Source: Bradyrhizobium sp. NP1
GTDB lineage: Bacteria > Pseudomonadota > Alphaproteobacteria > Rhizobiales > Xanthobacteraceae
Reading direction: 5' to 3'
NCBI RefSeq assembly: GCF_030378205.1
Contig: NZ_CP127385.1
Location: 3,822,001 to 3,886,000, forward strand
Length of the DNA: 64,000 nt
Shown here: piece after piece, positions 56,406 through 64,000 of the stretch
How the letters are laid out: each line of letters begins with the position of its first letter
Numbering within the stretch: position 1 is the stretch's first letter
Notes under the pieces: generated by a model
What the model was told of the DNA's origin: nothing
The model's database searches: none
What the model saw: the letters and a program-made list of their open reading frames with translations, nothing else
Program-made: the position numbers and the translations under genes

Positions 56406-56481
56406 TGGTGAGCGCGCTGGGGATCGAACCCAGGACCCCGTGATTAAAAGTCACGTGCTCTACCGTCTGAGCTACGCGCTC
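56406..56481 (-). tRNA. tRNA-Lys (TTT)
   Basis: 76 nt including encoded CCA. Acceptor GAGCGCG pairs perfectly with CGCGCTC, the D-arm is GCTC-AGACGGTA-GAGC, the anticodon stem CGTGA/TCACG encloses the loop CTTTTAA with anticodon TTT, and the T-arm is CTGGG-TTCGATC-CCCAG. It reads AAA/AAG lysine codons. Confidence 0.96.
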
Positions 56482-56702
56482 CCATCAGCCCGGCGGGCAT
56501 GATCCGGATCGCAATATCCGTTCGCGCGAGGCGAGGGCGGACCGTCTTGACCATGCTTCCGGCCCGCGCTGTGTAGGGGGCTGGCCAGCCGGGGTCAATA
56601 GTGCAGGGCGCCGGCCGAAGCCCGGCGAGCCCACCGCGAAAGTCATGGTCGCCATCGAAAGCCGCCCGGTCGAGGTTCCGCGGCTGCCGCCTGCGCAGGC
56701 CG

Positions 56703-59543
56703 CTATCCCCGGGCGGGATCGTTGGATTTGGCGATGAATTCGGTCGCGACCGGCTGCGAGGGGCCGGCGACCGTCGGCATCGCCACCGGCCGCAGGCCGA
56801 TCAGCTCGGCGGTGCGCACGCCGGCATGGCGCCAGAACGAGAACGCGTTGATCCGCGAGTTCTCCAGGATCGCGATCGCCACTGCCGACAGGAACGGCAG
56901 GCTTTCCAACACCAGCACGGCGGCGAAGATGTAGATCTCGTGGATCTGCTTGTAGCTGTTGGAGGCGACGAGCACGGCGGCGCCGACCAGCAGCAGGACG
57001 CCGATCACGGCCTCCCAGAACGCCTGGAATTCGATCGACATCCTGGACAGGCCGCCCTTGGAGGTGCGGGCGAAGGGCAGATGGTCCTTGATCAGGCCGT
57101 TGGCGACCGCGCGCGACACCGTCCATTGCACGCTCATGGCCGCGATCATCGCGCCCAGCATCTGGCCGGTCCTGATCGGAACCCGCTTGCGATACATCCA
57201 GACGAAGTGCAGCAGCGACACCAGGAACGCCGCCATGATCGGCAGGGTGAGGATCTTGTCGGGAATGGCGATGTCGGCAAAGGCGACGATCGGCACCCAG
57301 ACGAGGTTGAGCAGCGCGACCAGCACGCCGAGGCTTTCTGCGCCGAGCCAGTTCAGCCAGCCCAGCGAGAATTCGCGCTTCTGGTCCGGCGACAGCCGGC
57401 TCGCGCCGGGCAGGAAGCGGCGCCAGTGCTTCTTGACGATCTGGAAGCCGCCATACGCCCAGCGGTGGCGTTGCTTCTTGAAGGCCTCGTAGGTGTCGGG
57501 CAGCAGGCCGTGGCCGTAGCGCTGGCTGGTGTAGTGCGTGAGCCAGCCATGCTCGATGATGGCGAGCCCGAGGTCGGTGTCCTCGCAAATGGTGTCGCCG
57601 GCCCAGCCGCCGGCCATGTCCATCGCGGCGCGGCGGATCAGGCACATCGTGCCGTGCACGATGATGGCGTTCTCCTCGTTGCGCTGGACCATGCCGATGT
57701 CGAAGAACCCGGCATATTCGCCGTTCATCATGTAATGCATCAGCGACCGGTCCTGATCGCGATGGTCCTGCGGCGCCTGCACGAGGCCGACGCGCGGATC
57801 GGCAAACGCAGGGACGAGGTCCTTCAGCCAGTCCGGATGCACGACATAGTCGGCATCGATGATGCCGATGATCTCGGCGTCCGCCGCGGTACGGTCCATG
57901 GCAATGCGCAGGGCGCCGGCCTTGAAACCCTTCACCTTCTCGGCGTTGATGAACTTGAAGCGTTCGCCGAGGGTGCGGCAATGATCCTGGATCGGCTGCC
58001 AGAATTCCGGATCAGGCGTGTTGTTGATGATGACGACGCATTCGAAGTTCGGATAGTCGAGCCGCGATACCGCGTCGAGCGTTGCCTTGAGCATCTCCGG
58101 CGGCTCGAAATAGGCGGGCACGTGGATCGACACTTTCGGGAAAGTCAGGTTCTCGCCGATCGTGGCGGGCGCAAGCGCGGCGTGCTTCTCGATCAGCCGG
58201 CGCGGTGGCTGGCCGAAGGCGATCGCGGCGATCTCCTCGATCCGCGCCATCGCGATCAGGACCAGCGGCACGAGCAGAATCATGCCGAGCGTCAACGCAA
58301 AGGCCGAGCCCCAGACGAAATAATGGCTGTTCCAATAGGCGAACACCGTGGCGGCCCAGGCGCCAACGCCGTTCGCCGCCGCTGACAGCAGCACCGCCTG
58401 CAACGCGGTGGGGTCGCGAAGCCGGAGGATCGGCAGCGACATCAGTACGCCGACCAGAAGCGCGATCGCGGCGAGCTTCCAGTAGTTCGGATCGACGACG
58501 GGACCGGTCCAGGCGAATTTCGGCTCGAGGGCGGTCGTGAAGATGCCCCAATAGGGACCGACGCCACCTTCCGTGTATTTCCAGGGCTGGTCGATCGCCT
58601 CGACGATGTTGTATTCCATGCCGATCGCCTCGGCGCGGCTAACGAAATTGCGCAGCGTCAGCGCCTGCTCGAACAGCCCGGGATTGGCCTTCTGCAGATT
58701 GTAGCCGGCGCTCGGCCAGCCGAATTCGGCGATCATGATGCGCTTGCCCTGGAAGGCGTCGCGCAGCTTCTGATGGATGATCATCGCCTGGTCGACGGCC
58801 TGCTTGTCGGAAAAGCCTTCCCAGTAAGGCAGGATGTGCGCGCCGATGAAATCGACCGATGACACGAGATCAGGGTGCTCTAGCCAGATGTTCCAGATTT
58901 CGCCCGTGGTGACGGGGACATTGACCGCGCCCTTGACACGCTGGATGACTTTTATCAGCCGATGAACGTTGTTTTCGGCAATTGCCCATTTGACCGCGAC
59001 GGCTCTCTTGTCTTCCGGTTGCACTTCCGCGCCCCGAAGCCGCTCGCTTTCCTCGCGAAGGATGCGCGCGGCTTCTTCAGGCTCAATCCCGATCTCGGGC
59101 AGCGATCCTAGGTTCTCGAGCGGGATCTGCTCGCCCCGGTAGATGGTCTCATTGCCGACGACGATGCCAATGACATTGCTGTTGCGCCGCGCGAGCTTGA
59201 TCGCGGCCTCGATCTCGCGGGTGTTGCGATTGCTGTCCTTGTCGATCCAGGCGCCGAGCGTAACCTTCAGGCCGAACTCCGCCGCGATCGGCGGCACCAA
59301 TTCGTTGCCCTCGGTCGAGGAATAAAGGCGGACCGCCCGCGCCACCGTGGCGAGCTTCTTCAGGTCGGCACGGACTTTTTCGGCGTCGCTGTCGACGACG
59401 GTGTGCTTCGGTTCAAACGGCGCATAGGAGACGCTCGGCAGGATGCCCCTGAAGTCGGGTGCCGGCTCCTTGTCGCGCAGAAGGCCCCAGATCCCTGCAT
59501 GAACGGCAGACACAAGCACAAGAACTGCGACGACGGCGCGCAT
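56703..59543 (-). CDS. ndvB: beta-(1,3)-glucan synthase with GH17-like domain (NdvB type)
   Basis: A 946-residue inner-membrane protein. After a signal anchor, residues about 25-330 are a GH17 (beta-1,3-glucanase-like) domain with both acids: VGNETIYRGE and IAEFGWPSAG. Helices follow, then a GT2 synthase domain (about 465-720): IIDADYVVHPDWL, ICEDTDLGLAII and KKQRHRWAYGG (D,D,D,QxxRW), and more helices. In Bradyrhizobium japonicum, NdvB makes the cyclic beta-(1,3),(1,6)-glucan needed for osmotic adaptation and nodulation. The start at 59543 gives MRAVVAVLVLV. About 300 bp without a gene separate it from the ndvD candidate upstream. Confidence 0.85.
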   Translation of the reverse strand: MRAVVAVLVLVSAVHAGIWGLLRDKEPAPDFRGILPSVSYAPFEPKHTVVDSDAEKVRADLKKLATVARAVRLYSSTEGNELVPPIAAEFGLKVTLGAWIDKDSNRNTREIEAAIKLARRNSNVIGIVVGNETIYRGEQIPLENLGSLPEIGIEPEEAARILREESERLRGAEVQPEDKRAVAVKWAIAENNVHRLIKVIQRVKGAVNVPVTTGEIWNIWLEHPDLVSSVDFIGAHILPYWEGFSDKQAVDQAMIIHQKLRDAFQGKRIMIAEFGWPSAGYNLQKANPGLFEQALTLRNFVSRAEAIGMEYNIVEAIDQPWKYTEGGVGPYWGIFTTALEPKFAWTGPVVDPNYWKLAAIALLVGVLMSLPILRLRDPTALQAVLLSAAANGVGAWAATVFAYWNSHYFVWGSAFALTLGMILLVPLVLIAMARIEEIAAIAFGQPPRRLIEKHAALAPATIGENLTFPKVSIHVPAYFEPPEMLKATLDAVSRLDYPNFECVVIINNTPDPEFWQPIQDHCRTLGERFKFINAEKVKGFKAGALRIAMDRTAADAEIIGIIDADYVVHPDWLKDLVPAFADPRVGLVQAPQDHRDQDRSLMHYMMNGEYAGFFDIGMVQRNEENAIIVHGTMCLIRRAAMDMAGGWAGDTICEDTDLGLAIIEHGWLTHYTSQRYGHGLLPDTYEAFKKQRHRWAYGGFQIVKKHWRRFLPGASRLSPDQKREFSLGWLNWLGAESLGVLVALLNLVWVPIVAFADIAIPDKILTLPIMAAFLVSLLHFVWMYRKRVPIRTGQMLGAMIAAMSVQWTVSRAVANGLIKDHLPFARTSKGGLSRMSIEFQAFWEAVIGVLLLVGAAVLVASNSYKQIHEIYIFAAVLVLESLPFLSAVAIAILENSRINAFSFWRHAGVRTAELIGLRPVAMPTVAGPSQPVATEFIAKSNDPARG

Positions 59544-59844
59544 CGCTACTAAACCATGGGGGGCTTGGATGGCAGGGAAACGGACCCGACCCCGAGATCC
59601 GACCAAGTCAGCGGCAAATCGAGCATATCTCTGCCACGCGTTTTAACAACTGGTATGACGCCATGGCGTTTTCAGGGCGCTCGGGCCGAAGACCAAGCCA
59701 ACCGCTCAATTTTCCGATCGTTCCTAATGTGATTCCGGTCGCTTGTCGCGGCAACCTCTTTCCGCGATTTTCGCACGACGGCTCGGCACCATCGTGCCGA
59801 CCGTTCGTTCGTTTGACCACTCTGGCCTGAACGCTTGCTGAACG

Positions 59845-60420
59845 CTATTTGGCGGGAGCAGCCGCGGCAGGCGGTGCGCCCGCGGCAGGGGCGGGTGCGG
59901 CGGCGCTACCCGATGTCGCAGCCGGGGCGGCGGGCGGCGTTGCGGCCGCCGCGGCCTGCGGCTGCGCGCCCGGATTGATCCAGCAGGCATGGACCCGGCG
60001 GGACAGGCTGTCCGGCACCTTGTCGTCGATTTCGCCGAAGAAGCGGGTCAGGCAGCGAAACGTCGCCTGCACGTGGCCGCCCGGGCAGCCGAACCGGTCA
60101 TAGAGATCGAGGTGGCGGAAGGCGGTGTCGAGATCGTCGCGGTACATGAGCTGGACCACCCGGCGCCCGAGCCAGACGCATTCGGGATTGCCGGCCGGGC
60201 CATTGATGGCCTGCGCGGCCTCGGAGAACTGGTCGCTGCGGCGCTGGTTCTCCTTGGCGGCGTCAGTTGCGTTGGCGGCGGGCTTGCCCGACTGGTCCTG
60301 GGCGCGGATGTCGCCGCTCTGGCCGAAGGCGCTGCCGGCGCCAAGCAGGAGGGCGAGGGCGGGGACCGCAAGCTGACGCAGGACCGTACTGTGAAGCTGA
60401 AGCACCCGTCGACGACGCAT
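59845..60420 (-). CDS. ndvD: beta-glucan biosynthesis accessory protein (NdvD candidate)
   Basis: A 191-residue exported or membrane-anchored protein: RQLAVPALALLLGAGSAFGQ is the signal or anchor, the middle has four cysteines (PECVWLGRRVVQLMY, GCPGG, FRCLTRFFG, HACWINPG), and the tail is Ala/Pro-rich, about 35 residues. It lies between ndvB and ndvC, where B. japonicum carries ndvD, a non-enzymatic gene required for glucan synthesis. The name is by position and single-anchor topology; the published size may differ, so treat it as a candidate. GGGGAATTC precedes the ATG at 60420. Confidence 0.7.
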   Translation of the reverse strand: MRRRRVLQLHSTVLRQLAVPALALLLGAGSAFGQSGDIRAQDQSGKPAANATDAAKENQRRSDQFSEAAQAINGPAGNPECVWLGRRVVQLMYRDDLDTAFRHLDLYDRFGCPGGHVQATFRCLTRFFGEIDDKVPDSLSRRVHACWINPGAQPQAAAAATPPAAPAATSGSAAAPAPAAGAPPAAAAPAK

Positions 60421-60679
60421 GAATTCCCCGGTGTGGTTGGCGGTCCGCCGGCCGGCGGCTTTTGGCGAGCGCCGGCTTGATGACGTTCAATTAGGTCCCC
60501 AATGCGGCGGACTCAAATGACCCCGATCTGATGCCGGGTATTTGGCATTTTGTCCAGCAAAGTCACAACTTTGTCGGTTCGTGGTAAAACGCGCGCCGGA
60601 TACCGTTGTCCTTTTCCACCTCTTGGCAGAACGCCGCTGACCCGCTAATCGACGCTTCCTTGCCCGGAGGAGGGAACCG

Positions 60680-62293
60680 ATTTCTTTTCGTACGCCACTG
60701 GCGCTTCTGCTCGTTTCACTGGGTGCGATTGCTGCCGTGTGGTGGTGGCTGGCCACGCCCATCATGCTCGCGCGGGCGCCCATCGATCCCAACGCAAAGC
60801 TGTTGTGCGTATCCTACGCGCCGTTCCGCGACAGCCAGACGCCGCTGCAGCCGACCACGCATATCCCGGCCGAGCAGATCGCCCAGGATCTGGCGCAGCT
60901 TGCCAAGATATCGGACTGCGTCCGCACCTATTCCATCGAAAACGGGCTCGACCAGGTGCCGGCGGAAGCCGCCAAGGTCGGCTTGAAGGTGATCCAGGGC
61001 ATCTGGCTCGGCAGCGACCGTCTCAAGAACGCGAACCAGATATCGACCGCGGTCCACCTCACCAAGCAATTTCCGTCCGTGATCACCGCGCTGGTTGTCG
61101 GCAACGAGGTCTTGCTGCGCGGCGAAATGACCACCACCGATCTTGCCGCCATCATCCGTTCGGTGAAGGCGCAGGTGACCGTGCCGGTGACCTATGCCGA
61201 CGTCTGGGAATACTGGCTGAAGAATCGCGAAATCTACGACACCGTCGATTTCGTCACGATCCACATCCTGCCCTATTGGGAAGACTTCCCGATCCGCGCC
61301 AAGTTCGCCGCCATCCATGTCAATTCGATCCGCCAGCAGATGGCGGTGACATTTCCCGGCAAGGAGATCCTGATCGGGGAGACCGGCTGGCCGAGCGAAG
61401 GGCGGATGCGCGAAGGCGCGCTGCCGTCGCGGACCAACCAGGCGCGCGTGGTCTCCGAAATACTCCAGCTGGCCAAGGCCGAGAATTTTCGCGTCAACCT
61501 GATCGAGGCCTATGACCAGCCCTGGAAGCGCCAGCTCGAGGGCACGGTCGGCGGCTATTGGGGCCTGTTCGATTCGGCGCGCCGCGCGCTGAAATACCCG
61601 CCGGGCGAGCCGATCAGCAATTTCCCGCTGTGGAAATGGCAGATGGGCGCCGGGCTCGTGCTGAGCGTGCTGGTGTTCGCGGTCGCGGGCCTGACGTTGC
61701 GGCGCCGGCCGTGGACGCCGCGCCCATCCTCCTGGATCGCGGTGGCGGTTTCGGCGACCACGGGCGGCATCCTGCTCGGCATCGCCGCTGACAAGATGTT
61801 CTACGAGAGCTACGGCATCGGTGGCTGGCTGCAATGGGGTGCGCTGCTCGCCGCGGGCATCGTCTCGCCGTTGCTTTGCGCCCATGCGCTGATGCGCGGA
61901 CGACCGCTGCCGACCTTGCTCGAACTGCTCGGCCCGCGCGAGGGCCGCAGCAAATCGGTCCCGACCTTCCTGCTCGGGGCTGCCCTGATCGTTGCTGCGC
62001 TGATCGGCGGCGAGACCGCGCTCGGCTTCGTGTTCGATCCGCGCTACCGCGATTTCCCCTATGCGGCGCTGTCGATGGCGGTGATCCCGTTCGCAACGCT
62101 CGCACTCAACCGCCCGCAGGAGGGCAGTCGCCCCATCGCCGAAAGCGTGTTCGCGGGGCTGCTCGCGGTCTCGGCGCTGTATGTCGGCTTCAACGAGGGC
62201 CGTGACAACTGGCAGTCGATGTGGACCTGCGCGATCTACCTGTTGTTCGCGCTTACGCTGTGGCGGGCGCGGGCCGTGCAAATCCCAAAATGA
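60680..62293 (+). CDS. ndvC: GH17-family glucan-modifying membrane protein (NdvC type)
   Basis: About 537 residues. N-terminal anchor (PLALLLVSLGAIAAVWWWLA), a GH17-like domain at about 40-320 with VVGNEVLLRGE and IGETGWPSEGR acids, and seven or eight helices in the C-terminal 200 residues. B. japonicum NdvC is needed for the beta-(1,6) linkages of the cyclic glucan. Start problem: AGGAGG at 60667-60672 is followed 7 bases later by ATT (60680), not ATG; the next standard codon is GTG at 60737, which lacks a ribosome site and deletes most of the anchor. Divergent from ndvD. Confidence 0.8.
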   Translation: MSFRTPLALLLVSLGAIAAVWWWLATPIMLARAPIDPNAKLLCVSYAPFRDSQTPLQPTTHIPAEQIAQDLAQLAKISDCVRTYSIENGLDQVPAEAAKVGLKVIQGIWLGSDRLKNANQISTAVHLTKQFPSVITALVVGNEVLLRGEMTTTDLAAIIRSVKAQVTVPVTYADVWEYWLKNREIYDTVDFVTIHILPYWEDFPIRAKFAAIHVNSIRQQMAVTFPGKEILIGETGWPSEGRMREGALPSRTNQARVVSEILQLAKAENFRVNLIEAYDQPWKRQLEGTVGGYWGLFDSARRALKYPPGEPISNFPLWKWQMGAGLVLSVLVFAVAGLTLRRRPWTPRPSSWIAVAVSATTGGILLGIAADKMFYESYGIGGWLQWGALLAAGIVSPLLCAHALMRGRPLPTLLELLGPREGRSKSVPTFLLGAALIVAALIGGETALGFVFDPRYRDFPYAALSMAVIPFATLALNRPQEGSRPIAESVFAGLLAVSALYVGFNEGRDNWQSMWTCAIYLLFALTLWRARAVQIPK

Positions 62294-62633
62294 GCAGCCC
62301 GATTGCGAGCCCCGACAGCGCGACGTTGTAGAGCACGATCCCGAGGCAGGCCGCGATCAGGCCGCCGGTGAGCAGCACGATCGAGGGCCGGATCACGTGC
62401 AGCACAGCGATCACGAGCGCGACGGTGCCGAACACCGAGTTCTTGAACAGTGAGGTCGCGACCGCGCGGCTCTTGCACAGCAGGGTCTGCAGGCCGGCGT
62501 CGCAGGCGAGCGCCACCTGCGAGAACTCGACCGCGAGGTAACGCAGATAGAGCGCATAGCCGACGGTGACGAAGCCGACGATCAGCAGGAACTGTACCTG
62601 GTAGGGCGTGAGGCGGAACGGTTTCTTGGTCAT
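62253..62633 (-). CDS. small membrane protein
   Basis: A 126-residue inner-membrane protein with three or four helices (VQFLLIVGFVTVGYALYLRY, FGTVALVIAVLHVIRPSIVL, GLIAACLGIVLYNVALSGLA). Two cysteines lie in the first loop (ALACDAGLQTLLC). It starts at ATG 62633. Its last 41 bp overlap the 3' end of ndvC on the other strand, a convergent overlap. Function unknown. Confidence 0.75.
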   Translation of the reverse strand: MTKKPFRLTPYQVQFLLIVGFVTVGYALYLRYLAVEFSQVALACDAGLQTLLCKSRAVATSLFKNSVFGTVALVIAVLHVIRPSIVLLTGGLIAACLGIVLYNVALSGLAIGLLILGFARPAPATA

Positions 62634-62728
62634 GCGGCGAATATGGCGGGGAATGGGTGGGCGCACAACCACCCTCCAAAATGCTTAAGAAGCGTTGCTC
62701 AAGCAGCTGATATTGCTGGCGTCTGCGC

Positions 62729-64000
62729 CTATCGGTTGAACAAGCGCGACAACGCCGAGGGCTCCGGCTTGGGCGCGGGCGGCGGCGCAGGCGGATCCTC
62801 TTTCTTGCCGTGCTTGGGATAGTAGCCGCGCCGGTGCTGGCTCGGTGCGGGCCTTGCCGGTGCGCGCGGCTCGTCGGCGTTCAGCGCGAGGCGCTGGCCG
62901 TCGAATACGGCGGTCTCGCAACTGCGCTGGCTCTCGATCAGCGCGGCGCAGATCTTCGCCGCGGCCGCGGCGTCGGTCAGCGGGCCCGCGCCAAGGTGAA
63001 GCTGCATCCCGAGCCCGGTGTTGCTTTCCTTGACCATGATGATCGGGCGGAGGCTTGCGAGGTCCGCATTCGACTTCACCAGGCCGCGCCACAGCGCGCG
63101 CAGGCCGCCGATCGAATTGGCGCTGCCGACATCGACGGCAAACTCGGTCCGCTGCACCGGCACCGCCGGCGGACTCGCGCCGTCAGGTTCTTTCGGCGCG
63201 GTAGAGGCGATGTCGGTCGCCGTAAATGGCGGCTCGGCCCTTGCCGGCTCGGCCTTCGCGACTTCCGCCTTGATTGGTTCAGACTTGGCTGGATCAGACC
63301 TTATCGATTCAGATTTGGCGGGTTCAGATTTGGCCAGTTCAGGCTTGTTCGGCTCGGTCTTGTTCGGCTCGGTCTTGGCGGAGGCCTTTTCCGGCTCGAC
63401 GAGCCTGGGAGCGCCAGGGTCGGGCGGGGCCATGATCGACTTCGAGGCGACCAGGGGGGCTGTCGGCATCGCAGCGGGGGCGGTTGGCGGATTGGCCGCC
63501 TGCGGCTTTGGCGCCGCCGCACCGTGGTCGGACGTGACCGCCTCGGGCCGCGGCCGCTCGGGCTTCGCGGTCGGATCGACCTTGGCAAGCACGGTCGAGC
63601 CAACAGGGGCTACTGTGGGCGTCGCCGCCACGGCCGGCAGCGATAGGGGCGACTCGCCAGCAGACGGGATGGCCTGCGCAGGTGGCGGTGCCACGCTTTG
63701 CCGCGCGAGCGCGCCGGTCACGGAATCGAGGCCCTGCTCAAGCACGGTCACGCGCGCATAGAGGCGGTCGCGGTCGCCGTTGAGCGTGTCGATGGCAGAT
63801 GCCAACCGCCGCGTCTCGCCCTGGCTTTCGCGCGCAACCGCCTGCATCTGCTGGGCCTGCCGCACCAGTTCCGCCGCCGCAAGCTGGTCGCGGCGCCACC
63901 CGAGCGAGGACTGGTTGGTGATCACGGCCACCACGACCGCGGCGACTGCTGCGGCGCCCCACGAGCCGAGGCGCCAGAGCGTGCGGCGATCGAACTCGTT
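62729..64000 (-). CDS. membrane-anchored SPOR-like protein, N terminus outside window
   Basis: The frame is open to the window edge; 424 codons are visible. An N-terminal helix (GAAAVAAVVVAVI) near residue 15-30 of the visible part anchors it. A coiled coil follows (VRQAQQMQAVARESQGETRR), then a long Pro/Ala/Lys/Glu region with degenerate repeats (KSEPAKSE, KTEPNKTEPNK, RSDPAKSEPIK). The C-terminal domain (SANSIGGLRALWRGLVKSNA ... GLGMQLHLGAGPLTDAAAAA) resembles a SPOR-type domain with a cysteine pair (ICAAL, RSCET). Probably a periplasm-spanning cell-envelope protein. Confidence 0.75.
   Translation of the reverse strand, partial: NEFDRRTLWRLGSWGAAAVAAVVVAVITNQSSLGWRRDQLAAAELVRQAQQMQAVARESQGETRRLASAIDTLNGDRDRLYARVTVLEQGLDSVTGALARQSVAPPPAQAIPSAGESPLSLPAVAATPTVAPVGSTVLAKVDPTAKPERPRPEAVTSDHGAAAPKPQAANPPTAPAAMPTAPLVASKSIMAPPDPGAPRLVEPEKASAKTEPNKTEPNKPELAKSEPAKSESIRSDPAKSEPIKAEVAKAEPARAEPPFTATDIASTAPKEPDGASPPAVPVQRTEFAVDVGSANSIGGLRALWRGLVKSNADLASLRPIIMVKESNTGLGMQLHLGAGPLTDAAAAAKICAALIESQRSCETAVFDGQRLALNADEPRAPARPAPSQHRRGYYPKHGKKEDPPAPPPAPKPEPSALSRLFNR

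Noticed and set aside
56406..56481. Integration site at tRNA-Lys
   Set aside because: No integrase gene and no repeated tRNA 3' end was found inside the window; kept only as a possibility in the findings.

Overview
The window is a 64 kb stretch of a high-GC alphaproteobacterial chromosome, most likely Bradyrhizobium or a close relative. The reasons are the gene content (an ndvB-ndvD-ndvC-type cyclic beta-glucan cluster, GyrA/Tgt/UvrA of rhizobial type, Omp31/Omp25-like barrels, DUF6894 and many small secreted orphans), GAAC-N7-GAAC SOS boxes, TTGAT-N4-ATCAA FixK/FNR boxes, GGAAC-N16/17-CGTT boxes of the EcfG stress sigma type, and intergenic palindromes familiar from Rhizobiales. No phage, plasmid, CRISPR or complete transposase gene was seen.

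Layout. 0-5.5 kb: tail of an acyl-CoA ligase, a DUF296 gene, a long repeat, a WYL-like gene, an AAA ATPase and a Sir2 deacylase with a decayed ATPase remnant behind it. 5.5-13.2 kb: an HdeD/coiled-coil operon under a FixK-type box, an SH3 protein, a metallophosphoesterase operon under a second FixK-type box and a class III adenylate cyclase. Pieces of the cyclase and of sir2 are duplicated here as direct repeats. 13.3-27.4 kb: FAD oxidase, uvrA and ssb (each with its own SOS box), two outer-membrane barrels, gyrA and kup. 27.6-35.6 kb: housekeeping block coaD, ppiA, ppiB, queA, asd, tgt, cysK. asd has a Thr/Lys-rich leader peptide and a complete-looking attenuator. 35.6-45.1 kb: caspase-like protein, EamA exporter, RidA, formyltransferase, collagen-like lipoprotein and a TPR/glycosyltransferase. 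A CTAG-flanked palindromic element splits a small membrane gene at 41.0 kb. 45-56.4 kb: an accessory strip of short secreted, membrane and coiled-coil orphans with gene remnants. 56.4-64 kb: tRNA-Lys, the ndvB/ndvD/ndvC cluster for cyclic beta-(1,3),(1,6)-glucan, and two envelope genes.

How it works together: the recognisable genes are mainly DNA repair and topology (uvrA, ssb, gyrA), translation and tRNA modification (queA and tgt both serve queuosine; tRNA-Lys), coenzyme A and amino-acid synthesis (coaD, asd, cysK), periplasmic folding, and envelope or osmotic adaptation (ndv genes, kup, barrels, SH3 protein). The best leads are the asd attenuator, a Tgt lacking its three zinc cysteines, the paired SOS and FixK boxes, and a family of CTAG-flanked paired-hairpin elements that also lies at the kup stop codon.
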